A stretch of DNA of 21,999 bases, from positions 13,346-35,344 of the forward strand of contig DBRM01000063.1 in the NCBI GenBank assembly GCA_002305965.1, in the 5' to 3' direction. The DNA comes from Syntrophomonas sp. UBA1368 (GTDB lineage Bacteria; Bacillota; Syntrophomonadia; Syntrophomonadales; Syntrophomonadaceae). How positions within the stretch are numbered: position 1 is the stretch's first letter; each line of letters opens with the position of its first letter. Shown here piece by piece: positions 7,455 through 15,571 of the stretch. The position numbers were made by a program, and so were the translations under genes. The notes beneath the pieces are model-generated. The model saw only the letters and a list, made by a program, of their open reading frames with translations. It was not told the origin of the DNA and ran no database searches.

Positions 7455-9455
7455 ATGGGACAATTTGTTTTACATTCTGATTATAAACCCACCGGAGACC
7501 AACCGGAAGCGATCCATAAGCTGACCGAGGGATTGCTTAAAGGTTATCAGCAGCAAACCTTGCTGGGGGTGACCGGTTCCGGTAAAACGTTTACCATGGC
7601 TAAAATCATCGAGCAGGTGCAGCGGCCTACCCTGGTGATGGCTCCTAATAAAACCCTGGCCGGACAGCTTTATGCAGAATTCAAACAGTTCTTTCCGGAA
7701 AATGCGGTGGAATATTTCATCAGTTATTATGATTATTATCAGCCGGAAGCCTATGTGCCTTCTACGGATACTTATATCGAAAAAGATTCTTCCATAAATG
7801 ATGAAATCGATAACCTGCGCCATTCGGCAACGGCTTCTCTTCTTGAAAGAAGGGATGTTTTGATCGTAGCCAGTGTGTCCTGTATTTATGGACTGGGGGC
7901 CCCGCAGGATTATTACGAAATGGCCATATCCCTTCGCCCGCAGACAGAAATCAGCCGGGAAAAATTACTGCGCCGGCTGGTAGAGACTCATTACGAAAGG
8001 AATGAAGTGGCTTTTGAACGGGGACATTTCCGGGTACGGGGAGATGTAGTGGAGGTTTACCCGGCTTCTTCCTGGGGAAGGGCGATCAGAATTGAATTTT
8101 TTGGGGATGAAATTGAAAGACTGGTGGAGTTTAATCCTTTGACCGGTGAAATTTACGGGCGCCGTAACCATATCATGATCTTTCCTGCTTCACACTTCGT
8201 CACTACCCGGGAAAACATGCTGACAGCAGCAGAAGCCATTGAGGCCGAACTGGCGGAGCAAGTGGAAAAGTTCAAGCAGGAGGGCAAGTTGATCGAGGCG
8301 CAGCGTATTGAACAAAGAACCAGATATGATCTGGAGATGATAAGAGAAATTGGCTATTGTAAGGGGATCGAGAACTATTCACGCTATATTACCGGACGAG
8401 CTCCGGGGGAACCTCCTTATACCCTGATCGATTTTTTCCCGGAAGATTATCTGCTGTTTATGGATGAATCCCACATAGGTCTGCCGCAGGTGAGGGGAAT
8501 GTTTGCCGGCGACCGCTCCCGTAAACAAAATCTGGTAGAGTTTGGCTTCCGCCTTCCTTCTGCCCTTGACAACCGCCCTTTGCGCTTCAGCGAATTTGAA
8601 GCCAAGCGTAATCAAGTCATTTATGTCAGTGCCACCCCGGGAGAGTTTGAAATGGAGCACAGCGTTCAAATCGCAGAGCAGATCATCAGACCTACCGGAT
8701 TGATCGATCCTTTGATCGAGGTCAAGCCGACCCTGCATCAGATCGATGACCTGATGGAAGAGATCCAGGAAAAAGTTGCAGCAGGCTTCAGGGTTTTGGT
8801 GACCACCATGACCAAGCGTATGGCAGAGGATCTGGCAGATTATCTGGACGAAAACGGCATTAATTGCAGGTATATGCATTCGGATATCGATGCGTTGGAA
8901 AGACTGGAAATATTGCGTGAGCTTCGCCTGGGCAGCTTTGATGTTTTGATCGGTATCAACTTGCTGCGGGAAGGATTGGATTTGCCGGAAGTAGCGCTGG
9001 TAGCCATTCTGGATGCTGACAAAGAAGGCTTTTTGCGTTCCGAACGTTCACTGATCCAGACCATCGGCCGGGCGGCCCGAAACGTGGAGGGGAAAGTTAT
9101 CATGTATGCCGACAAAGTTACTGACTCCATGCAGAAGGCTATTGATGAAACCAATCGCCGGCGGGAAAAGCAGATAAATCATAACCAGCTGCACAATATC
9201 ACCCCGGAATCCATTCGCAAAGCAGTATATGCAGCAATAGAACCATCGCTGGCCGAGGAAGAAGGCCATTATAGTATCAATGAGTATCAAAGCCTGCCGG
9301 CGGAGGAACGGAAAAAACTGATAAAAGAAATTGAGACTGAGATGCTGAAAGCAGCTGAAAAACTTGAGTTTGAAAGAGCGGCAGGATTGCGCGATATGAT
9401 GCGGGAGTTGGCCAGGCCGCCGAAAAGCAAGACCCGTTCCAATCGTCGTCGATAA
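7455..9455 (+). CDS. uvrB: Excinuclease ABC subunit B, DNA damage-verifying helicase
   Basis: UvrB takes the damaged site from UvrA, opens the duplex and recruits UvrC in nucleotide excision repair. The 666 residues match the usual length. Walker A is GVTGSGKT at 38-45. The beta-hairpin that clamps one strand, YYDYYQPEAYVP, is at 91-102. The Walker B-type DESH is at 337-340. The helicase C domain holds IGINLLREGLDLPE and QTIGRAARN. The C-terminal UVR motif (about 625-655, with KLEFERAAGLRD) is the contact for UvrC. Upstream of ATG 7455, AAGGTCGTGAT at 7441-7451 is an imperfect ribosome binding site. uvrA follows after 34 bases, so the two are likely cotranscribed from the promoter at 7336. 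Confidence 0.99.
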   Translation: MGQFVLHSDYKPTGDQPEAIHKLTEGLLKGYQQQTLLGVTGSGKTFTMAKIIEQVQRPTLVMAPNKTLAGQLYAEFKQFFPENAVEYFISYYDYYQPEAYVPSTDTYIEKDSSINDEIDNLRHSATASLLERRDVLIVASVSCIYGLGAPQDYYEMAISLRPQTEISREKLLRRLVETHYERNEVAFERGHFRVRGDVVEVYPASSWGRAIRIEFFGDEIERLVEFNPLTGEIYGRRNHIMIFPASHFVTTRENMLTAAEAIEAELAEQVEKFKQEGKLIEAQRIEQRTRYDLEMIREIGYCKGIENYSRYITGRAPGEPPYTLIDFFPEDYLLFMDESHIGLPQVRGMFAGDRSRKQNLVEFGFRLPSALDNRPLRFSEFEAKRNQVIYVSATPGEFEMEHSVQIAEQIIRPTGLIDPLIEVKPTLHQIDDLMEEIQEKVAAGFRVLVTTMTKRMAEDLADYLDENGINCRYMHSDIDALERLEILRELRLGSFDVLIGINLLREGLDLPEVALVAILDADKEGFLRSERSLIQTIGRAARNVEGKVIMYADKVTDSMQKAIDETNRRREKQINHNQLHNITPESIRKAVYAAIEPSLAEEEGHYSINEYQSLPAEERKKLIKEIETEMLKAAEKLEFERAAGLRDMMRELARPPKSKTRSNRRR

Positions 9456-9489
9456 GAAACGTAAAGCTTAAACCAGAGGAGAAGAAAAT

Positions 9490-12342
9490 ATGCAAAATAG
9501 CATTGTGGTAAAAGGGGCCCGGCAGCACAATTTAAAGAATATCGATATTGAATTGCCCAGAGACGAGCTGATTGTATTTACCGGCGTATCAGGCTCCGGG
9601 AAATCCAGTCTGGCATTCGATACCATTTATAATGAAGGGCAGAGGCGGTATGTTGAGTCACTTTCCACCTATGCCAGGCAGTTTTTGGGGCAGATGAATA
9701 AACCCGATGTGGATTTTATTGGAGGCCTGTCACCGTCCATTTCCATCGACCAGAAGTCTACTTCCAATAATCCGCGTTCAACTGTAGGAACGGTTACAGA
9801 AATCTATGACTATCTGCGGTTGTTATTTGCCAGGGTGGGGCGGCCTCATTGCCCGACCTGCCATTTGCCGATCCAGAGGCAGACAGTGGATCAGGTGGCA
9901 GATCAGCTGCTGGATCTGCCCGCTGGAAGCAAAATAAAAATATTAGCCCCGATTATCAAAGGGCAAAAAGGAGAACATAAAAAAGTTGTCAGTAAACTTT
10001 TCCGGGATGGTTTTGTCAGGATCATTGTGGATGGGTTCGAATATACAGCAGATGAAGAAATTGAACTGGATAAAAATAAAAAGCATGACATCAGCGTAGT
10101 TCTTGACCGGTTGATCATAAAGGAAGGGATACGCAGCCGCCTGGCGGAATCATTGGAATTGGCTTTTGAGCTGAGTGAAGGTACGATCAAAGTCCAGCTG
10201 CTCAAAGAGGAAGGCGAAGAAGAACTAATGTTCAACCGGGATTTTGCCTGCCCTCAATGTGGCTTCAGTTTGCCGGAACTGAGTCCCCGCATGTTCTCCT
10301 TCAATAATCCTTTCGGAGCCTGCCCGGATTGCAGCGGTCTGGGTGAAACCAGAGAGATTGATCCCGCGCTGGTGGTGGACACTAACCTGAGCCTGGAAGA
10401 GGGAGCGATCATTCCCTGGTCAAATAATTTATTTACCTACTATAATAGTATTCTTTTTGCCATGGCCGAAAAACACCGGATCCCGCTGGACAAACCTTTA
10501 AAGGAACTGAATGATAAACAAATGCATAAAATCCTGTATGGCAGCGGAGAAGAGAGATTTGTCCTTACTTATACCAATTCATACGGAGAGACCAACACAT
10601 TTCGCTCCAGCTATGAAGGGGTAATAAATAATCTGACCCGCCGTTACAAGGAAACCAAATCAGATTATGCCCGGGAAGAAATAGAAAAATTTATGACTTC
10701 CAACCTTTGCCCGACCTGTCAAGGCAAGAGGCTGCGGGAAGAGGTTTTGTGGGTACTCATAGGAGGTCAGTCCATCAACGGAGTTACCTCCTTATCTGTC
10801 AAGCAGACCCGCCGCTTTCTGGACAATTTAGTGCTGGACGAGCGGGAGGCTATCATCGCCCGGCAGATTATCAAAGAAATCAAGGAACGGCTGACCTTTT
10901 TGATCGATGTTGGACTGGATTACCTTACTTTAGACCGGCAGGCAGGAAGTCTCTCCGGCGGAGAAGCACAGCGCATCCGCCTGGCAACACAGGTAGGTAC
11001 CAGCCTGGTAGGGGTTCTTTATGTATTGGATGAGCCCAGCATCGGACTGCATCCCCGCGATAATGATCGCTTGCTGGCTACTTTGAAAAGATTGCGTGAT
11101 TTGGGCAATACCGTCATCGTGGTCGAACATGATGAAGATACCATCCGGGCCGCCGACCATATTGTGGATATCGGGCCGCTGGCCGGCAGACATGGGGGCG
11201 AAATCGTGGCCCAGGGTTCATTGCAGGATATTATGAAATGTGCGGCTTCCCTGACCGGACAATACCTGGCAGGCAGCCGGGACATCCCCCTGCCTGCTGT
11301 CCGCCGTAGAGCAAATGGCAGGTATTTAACGATCAAAGGGGCTTCCCAGAACAATTTAAAGAACATCGATGTCAATATCCCGCTGGGGCAAATGGTAGTC
11401 ATAACCGGGGTATCGGGTTCCGGTAAAAGTACCTTGGTTGAGGAAATCATTTATCCGGGGCTGATGAAAAAATTACACGGCGGGCGGCATCGTCCGGGTA
11501 AGCATAAGGATATTACCGGAACACAGTATTTGGACAAAGTGATCAATATTGACCAGTCACCGATCGGTCGGACACCTCGTTCCAATCCGGCCACTTATAC
11601 CGGAGCATTTGACGGGATACGGGAATTGTTTGCCGGGACCCAGGAAGCCCGTATGCGTGGATATAAGCCGGGCCGCTTCAGTTTTAATGTCAGGGGCGGC
11701 AGGTGTGAAGCTTGTTCGGGTGATGGCATTATTAAAATTGCCATGCATTTTTTGCCGGATGTTTACATACCTTGTGAAGTATGCAAAGGCAAACGTTATA
11801 ACCGGGAGACGCTGGAAGTAAAATACAAGGGTAAGAACATTTCGGAAGTCTTAAGTATGACAGTAGATGAAGCAGTCGATGTGTTTGAATCCATTCCGCG
11901 GGTACACCGGAAAATGAAGGTGCTGCAGGATGTTGGTTTGGGCTATATACAATTGGGCCAGCCTGCGCCTACCCTGTCCGGCGGTGAAGCCCAGCGGGTA
12001 AAGCTGGGTACGGAGCTTTCCAAACGTGCTACCGGCAAGACATTATATATTCTTGATGAGCCGACCACCGGATTACACAAAGAAGATGTCAGACATCTGC
12101 TGGGGGTGTTAAACCGGTTGGTCGACAATGGCAATACGGTTCTGATCATTGAACATAATCTGGATGTCATAAAATCAGCCGACTATATCGTGGACTTAGG
12201 GCCGGAAGGCGGAGAAAACGGAGGCTTGATAGTTGCAGCCGGAACACCCGAAGAAATAGCCTGCTGCCCTGATTCTTACACCGCTAAATATCTAAGGGAC
12301 CTATTACCCCGATCCGGTTCAATTTCCAGTCCGGCGATATAA
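9490..12342 (+). CDS. uvrA: Excinuclease ABC subunit A, damage-sensing ATPase
   Basis: UvrA is the dimeric ABC-type ATPase that scans DNA and loads UvrB at lesions. The 950 residues contain both nucleotide-binding modules: Walker A GVSGSGKS at 32-39 and again at 640-647, and signatures LSGGE at 488-492 and 829-833. Two zinc modules are complete, Cys254/Cys257 with Cys278/Cys281, and Cys739/Cys742 with Cys762/Cys765; the second is the DNA-contacting finger. A further Cys121/Cys124 pair lies in the first module. The start at ATG 9490 has AGAGGAG at 9475-9481. It sits between uvrB and uvrC. No truncation or drug-resistance UvrA2-type deletion is seen, so this is the repair paralogue. Confidence 0.99.
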   Translation: MQNSIVVKGARQHNLKNIDIELPRDELIVFTGVSGSGKSSLAFDTIYNEGQRRYVESLSTYARQFLGQMNKPDVDFIGGLSPSISIDQKSTSNNPRSTVGTVTEIYDYLRLLFARVGRPHCPTCHLPIQRQTVDQVADQLLDLPAGSKIKILAPIIKGQKGEHKKVVSKLFRDGFVRIIVDGFEYTADEEIELDKNKKHDISVVLDRLIIKEGIRSRLAESLELAFELSEGTIKVQLLKEEGEEELMFNRDFACPQCGFSLPELSPRMFSFNNPFGACPDCSGLGETREIDPALVVDTNLSLEEGAIIPWSNNLFTYYNSILFAMAEKHRIPLDKPLKELNDKQMHKILYGSGEERFVLTYTNSYGETNTFRSSYEGVINNLTRRYKETKSDYAREEIEKFMTSNLCPTCQGKRLREEVLWVLIGGQSINGVTSLSVKQTRRFLDNLVLDEREAIIARQIIKEIKERLTFLIDVGLDYLTLDRQAGSLSGGEAQRIRLATQVGTSLVGVLYVLDEPSIGLHPRDNDRLLATLKRLRDLGNTVIVVEHDEDTIRAADHIVDIGPLAGRHGGEIVAQGSLQDIMKCAASLTGQYLAGSRDIPLPAVRRRANGRYLTIKGASQNNLKNIDVNIPLGQMVVITGVSGSGKSTLVEEIIYPGLMKKLHGGRHRPGKHKDITGTQYLDKVINIDQSPIGRTPRSNPATYTGAFDGIRELFAGTQEARMRGYKPGRFSFNVRGGRCEACSGDGIIKIAMHFLPDVYIPCEVCKGKRYNRETLEVKYKGKNISEVLSMTVDEAVDVFESIPRVHRKMKVLQDVGLGYIQLGQPAPTLSGGEAQRVKLGTELSKRATGKTLYILDEPTTGLHKEDVRHLLGVLNRLVDNGNTVLIIEHNLDVIKSADYIVDLGPEGGENGGLIVAAGTPEEIACCPDSYTAKYLRDLLPRSGSISSPAI

Positions 12343-12358
12343 AAATGAAAAAGAAACA

Positions 12359-12398
12359 TTACTGGTGCAGGTAACTTATTCAAGTCCTGCACCAGTAA
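12359..12398 (+). repeat. Strong hairpin between uvrA and uvrC
   Basis: TTACTGGTGCAGG (12359-12371) pairs perfectly with CCTGCACCAGTAA (12386-12398). The loop pairs further, ACTT (12374-12377) with AAGT (12382-12385), leaving a 4-base tip and a 2-base bulge, about 17 pairs in all. An A-run rather than a T-run follows, so it does not look like an intrinsic terminator for + strand transcription. It ends 6 bases before the uvrC ribosome binding site. It may protect the uvrA end of the message or tune uvrC translation; that is inference. Confidence 0.8.
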
Positions 12399-12414
12399 AA
12401 AATCGGAGGATAAA

Positions 12415-14229
12415 ATGTTAAAGGAACGGCTGAAAATGGTGCCGTTAAAGCCAGGCGTATATTTATATAAAGATCAGGAAGGGCAGATCATTTATGTGGG
12501 CAAAGCCAAAGCTTTGCGTAACCGGATGCGCTCTTATTTTCAAGCCCAGGATAAACTGCACCCCAAAGTTCAGGCTATGATGGCGCGGGTGGCAGACTTT
12601 GATTACATCGTTACCGGCACCGAAGTTGAAGCTTTGATTCTGGAGAATAATCTCATTAAAGCCTGGCAGCCTAGATATAATATAGACCTCCGCGATGACA
12701 AGACCTATCCCTATGTAAAGATCACTATAGGGCAGAAGTACCCCCGGGTATGTATTACCCGGGAAGCAAAAGACGGTATCTCACGCTATTTTGGCCCATA
12801 TACCGATGTTACTTCCTTACGGGAAACACTTAAGATGCTGGCGGAGATTTATCCGCTCAGGACCTGCAAAACTTTACAACGCCGCGATCGTCCCTGCCTT
12901 AATTATGACATGGGCAGATGTCTGGCACCTTGCACGGGCAAAGTGTCAGAAGAAGCTTACGCGTCCCGGGTGGAAAGCGTCATTGCTTTCATGGAAGGCC
13001 AGCATCTTCCGATCATCAGGGAATGCGAGAAACGGATGCAGGAAGCAGCTGCCAATATGGAATATGAAAAGGCGGCTGCCTGGCGCGATCAAATCAATCA
13101 TATTAAGAAAATGTCTGCTGAGCAGAAGATTGCTTTTGAAACCCCTTATGATCTGGATCTGATAGCACAAATAGCCGGGGAACGTGAGAATCTGCTGCTG
13201 GTCTTAAGGATCCGCGGCGGGCAAATCAGCGGGAAAGATTTCTTCTGGCTGAAACAGGCGATAGATGAAGAAAGCAGCGAAGTGATCGATTTCTTTATCC
13301 GTCAGTATTATGATAATAACCAGGATATCCCCCGGGAGATCCTGGTCAACCAGCTGCCTGCACAGATCGAGCTGCTCGAATCCTGGCTGAGCGGAAAGTC
13401 GGGACACAAAGTAGCCATTAAAAAACCCCATAAGGGTGATAAGAAGCATTTGCTGACTATGGCGGAGGAAAATGCCGCTGTGCTTTGGGAAGAAAAATAC
13501 CGGCAGAGTCTTAAAAACCGAAATGCGCTGTTACGTCTCAGCCAGGTTCTGCAGCTGGAAGTGGTGCCTGAGCGAATAGAATGCTATGATATTTCTCATT
13601 TGTCCGGAGGGGAAACAGTAGCATCCATGGTGGTTTTTACAGATGGGGCCGCAGATAAAAAAGCCTACCGTCGATTTAAAATGAAAACAGATCAGAATAA
13701 TGATTTTGCTTCTTTGGCCGAAACCCTGGAGCGGCGGTTTAAACAGGCACAAAGCGGCAATGCTGCTTTTCTTCCGTTGCCTGATCTGATTATAATCGAC
13801 GGGGGATTAGGCCAGGTCAACAGTGTGCAGACAGTTTTCGATCATATGCAAATCGATATTCCGGTATTTGGACTGGCTAAAAAAAACGAAGAAATATGGA
13901 TACCTGGAAACGGAGAACCAATCAGATTAAAGGCACGGGATGAAGGCTTGAAATTACTGCAGCGCCTGCGGGATGAAGCCCATCGATTTGCACTGGATTA
14001 CAATCGTTTAAGGCGAGGGAAAAAGCTCAATTCCTCGGAGCTTGATAACATTGCCGGAATCGGCCTTACCCGTAGAAAAGCTTTGCTCAAAAGTCTTGGC
14101 TCAGTGAATAGAATTCGCCAGGCCAGTGTGGAAGTTTTAGCAGATGTACCGGGTATGAATAAAAAGGCAGCCCAAAAGGTTTTCGATTATTTTCATCAGC
14201 AAGCAAATAACTCCAGCTTAAATGAATGA
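12415..14229 (+). CDS. uvrC: Excinuclease ABC subunit C, dual-incision nuclease
   Basis: UvrC cuts the damaged strand on both sides of the lesion once UvrB is loaded. The 604 residues hold the N-terminal GIY-YIG nuclease for the 3' cut (GVYLY at 14-18, YVGKA from 27, catalytic Glu77 in ALILENN), a UVR motif at about 200-236 (MEYEKAAAWRD) that binds UvrB, the RNase H-like domain for the 5' cut with Asp392 (CYDISH), Asp462 (DGGLGQ) and His523 (DEAHRFA), and tandem helix-hairpin-helix motifs at about 541-600 for DNA binding. GGAGGA at 12405-12410 serves ATG 12415. It follows uvrA by 72 bases that are largely taken up by a strong hairpin. Uninterrupted and full length. Confidence 0.99.
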   Translation: MLKERLKMVPLKPGVYLYKDQEGQIIYVGKAKALRNRMRSYFQAQDKLHPKVQAMMARVADFDYIVTGTEVEALILENNLIKAWQPRYNIDLRDDKTYPYVKITIGQKYPRVCITREAKDGISRYFGPYTDVTSLRETLKMLAEIYPLRTCKTLQRRDRPCLNYDMGRCLAPCTGKVSEEAYASRVESVIAFMEGQHLPIIRECEKRMQEAAANMEYEKAAAWRDQINHIKKMSAEQKIAFETPYDLDLIAQIAGERENLLLVLRIRGGQISGKDFFWLKQAIDEESSEVIDFFIRQYYDNNQDIPREILVNQLPAQIELLESWLSGKSGHKVAIKKPHKGDKKHLLTMAEENAAVLWEEKYRQSLKNRNALLRLSQVLQLEVVPERIECYDISHLSGGETVASMVVFTDGAADKKAYRRFKMKTDQNNDFASLAETLERRFKQAQSGNAAFLPLPDLIIIDGGLGQVNSVQTVFDHMQIDIPVFGLAKKNEEIWIPGNGEPIRLKARDEGLKLLQRLRDEAHRFALDYNRLRRGKKLNSSELDNIAGIGLTRRKALLKSLGSVNRIRQASVEVLADVPGMNKKAAQKVFDYFHQQANNSSLNE

Positions 14230-14244
14230 TTTGTCATATTTATA

Positions 14245-14253
14245 TGGTAAAAT
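14245..14253 (+). promoter_or_regulatory. Extended -10 promoter before the YvlD-type gene
   Basis: TATG-G-TAAAAT: TG at 14245-14246, one base, then TAAAAT (5 of 6) at 14248-14253, the typical Firmicutes extended -10. No -35 matches at 17 bases; the nearby TTGTCA at 14231 is only 11 bases away. It lies 16 bases after the uvrC stop and would start transcription near 14260. Confidence 0.5.
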
Positions 14254-14281
14254 AATTGCAGGACAGGAGTTTAATCAACGA

Positions 14282-14289
14282 GAGGGGGG
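14282..14289 (+). promoter_or_regulatory. Ribosome binding site supporting a TTG start
   Basis: GAGGGGGG lies 8 bases before TTG 14298. It places the start after the charged, non-hydrophobic stretch that a longer reading from TTG 14256 would add; that codon also lies at or before the predicted transcription start. Confidence 0.65.
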
Positions 14290-14297
14290 CAACACAT

Positions 14298-14639
14298 TTG
14301 AAAGGCTGGATTTTAAGATGGTTGTTGAATATCGTGGCAATTTTTATCACTGCATACCTGATTCCCGGCTTTGAACTGACCTTCTGGGGAGCCATAGTAG
14401 GGTCCGTTTTTCTAGGCATTATCAACGCTATTATCCGTCCTGTATTGATTATTTTGACCTTGCCGCTGAATATCGTAACATTAGGGTTATTTACCCTGGT
14501 GATAAACGGTTTTATGCTTTGGCTGACTGCCATTACGGTCAAAGGCTTTGATATTTCTGGTTTTGGTGCTGCTATTTTAAGTGCACTGGTTTTGACAATC
14601 GTAAGTTTCTTATTAAGTTATTTTGTAAAAGATAAATAA
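14298..14639 (+). CDS. Small YvlD/holin-IV-family (DUF360) membrane protein
   Basis: A 113-residue, four-helix integral membrane protein with helices at about 5-23, 29-46, 50-78 (possibly two segments) and 87-109. The block GSVFLGIINAIIRPVLIILTLP (residues 35-56) with its N-A-I-I-R-P motif is the hallmark of the family represented by YvlD of B. subtilis; the family is labelled 'phage holin family 4' in databases but its members are chromosomal and not known to lyse cells. Biochemical role unknown; an envelope function is often assumed. Translation from TTG 14298 gives a length close to the family norm of about 110-120. It begins a unit that may read on into the HAD phosphatase after a 91-base gap without a clear terminator. 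Confidence 0.88.
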   Translation: MKGWILRWLLNIVAIFITAYLIPGFELTFWGAIVGSVFLGIINAIIRPVLIILTLPLNIVTLGLFTLVINGFMLWLTAITVKGFDISGFGAAILSALVLTIVSFLLSYFVKDK

Positions 14640-14683
14640 TAATCATAGCAAATTTTGTATATGTAAATGGTATAGGGTATTGG

Positions 14684-14716
14684 AAGCCGGGCACTTGCTC
14701 GGCTTACTGATATCAG
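14684..14716 (+). repeat. Hairpin and adjacent palindrome upstream of the HAD gene
   Basis: AAGCCGGGCA (14684-14693) pairs with TGCTCGGCTT (14696-14705) with one G-U pair, and the perfect 10-base palindrome CTGATATCAG follows at 14707-14716, ending just before the ribosome binding site. No T-run follows, so termination is unlikely. An operator or leader structure is possible but unproven. The rest of 14640-14683 is AT-rich with nothing I can name. Confidence 0.5.
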
Positions 14717-14718
14717 GT

Positions 14719-14726
14719 AAAGGAGG
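14719..14726 (+). promoter_or_regulatory. Ribosome binding site fixing the HAD start
   Basis: AAAGGAGG lies 4 bases before ATG 14731. A longer open frame from TTG 14680 runs through the hairpin and lacks a site, so ATG 14731, which directly precedes the KLVAIDLDDTLL motif, is preferred. Confidence 0.8.
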
Positions 14727-14730
14727 CAAT

Positions 14731-15552
14731 ATGGGTATAAAACTTGTAGCTATTGACCTGGATGATACATTGCTTAATTCAGGATTACAAATTTCTCCCC
14801 AATGCAAAGCAGCCATTCATCAGGTTAAGGAAAAGGGCGTCATCGTCACATTAGCTACCGGGCGCATGTTTGTATCAGCGCTTCCCTATGCCAGACAACT
14901 GGAATCGGTCAGAGATATTCCCATCATCACTTACCAGGGAGCTCTGGTTAAATGCAGCAATTCAGGGGATGTATTTTATTATCGCCCTTTACCCAAGGAT
15001 AAAGCAGTTGAAATTATGCAATACTTTAAGAAAAGCAAAGTTCACTTCCAGGCCTATTTTAATGACCAGCTTTGTATGGAAAGCCTGACCGAGGAGGGGG
15101 AGGAGTATTCCCATCTGGCAGGAGTAGAACCGGTGATCATAAAAGACCTGATCGGTGAAGCCTCCCGTCAGGAAAGCTGTAAAATACTTGCAGTAATCGA
15201 AAATGAAAAGCTGCTTTTGGACATGGAAATGGAATTGCGTGGGATCTATACCCGCGAGCTTAATATTACCAGATCCAAACCGTACTATCTTGAAGTTATG
15301 GATGCCCGGGCCAACAAGGGTGATGCACTGAAAGTGATCGCCGAGCATTATGGAATAGACCGTAAAGAAGTATTGGCTATCGGTGACAGTTACAACGATA
15401 TGGCTATGATCGAGTGGGCAGGGATTGGTGTTGCTATGGGAAATGCACGAAAATCAGTCAAGGAAACGGCTGATTATATAACAGCCAGCAACGAAGAGGA
15501 AGGGGTGGCAGAAGCGCTTCACCGCTTTATATTAAGCCCCCGCGATCATTAA
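14731..15552 (+). CDS. Cof-type HAD-IIB family phosphatase
   Basis: A cytoplasmic magnesium-dependent phosphatase of the haloacid dehalogenase superfamily, Cof/YidA branch, 273 residues. Motif I is DLDDTLL with the nucleophile Asp9 and the acid/base Asp11, motif II is Thr43 in ATGR, motif III is Lys196 in ANKGDAL, and motif IV is GDSYND with Asp219 and Asp223. The residues between about 85 and 190 form the type IIB cap that selects the substrate. Relatives dephosphorylate sugar phosphates, flavin or pyridoxal phosphates with broad specificity, so the substrate cannot be assigned. A ROK sugar kinase starts 19 bases after the stop and a sugar-phosphate isomerase follows, making a sugar phosphate plausible; that is inference from context. 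Confidence 0.93.
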   Translation: MGIKLVAIDLDDTLLNSGLQISPQCKAAIHQVKEKGVIVTLATGRMFVSALPYARQLESVRDIPIITYQGALVKCSNSGDVFYYRPLPKDKAVEIMQYFKKSKVHFQAYFNDQLCMESLTEEGEEYSHLAGVEPVIIKDLIGEASRQESCKILAVIENEKLLLDMEMELRGIYTRELNITRSKPYYLEVMDARANKGDALKVIAEHYGIDRKEVLAIGDSYNDMAMIEWAGIGVAMGNARKSVKETADYITASNEEEGVAEALHRFILSPRDH

Positions 15553-15571
15553 AAAATGGCAGGTGTGGTAA

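Noticed and set aside
8379..8879. A 166-codon open frame on the minus strand
   Set aside because: It is the mirror of the conserved uvrB coding sequence and its translation shows no recognisable motif.
12359..12398. The uvrA-uvrC hairpin as an intrinsic terminator
   Set aside because: An A-run, not a T-run, follows the stem on the + strand.
14231..14253. TTGTCA and TAAAAT as a -35/-10 pair
   Set aside because: The spacing is 11 bases, too short for sigma-A; only the extended -10 was kept.
14298..14639. Prophage remnant suggested by a holin-family protein
   Set aside because: The family is chromosomal and widespread in Firmicutes, and there are no phage genes, att sites or change of codon use around it.
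14680..14730. TTG start 17 codons upstream for the HAD phosphatase
   Set aside because: It runs through a hairpin and palindrome and lacks a ribosome binding site; ATG 14731 has AAAGGAGG and directly precedes the conserved motif.
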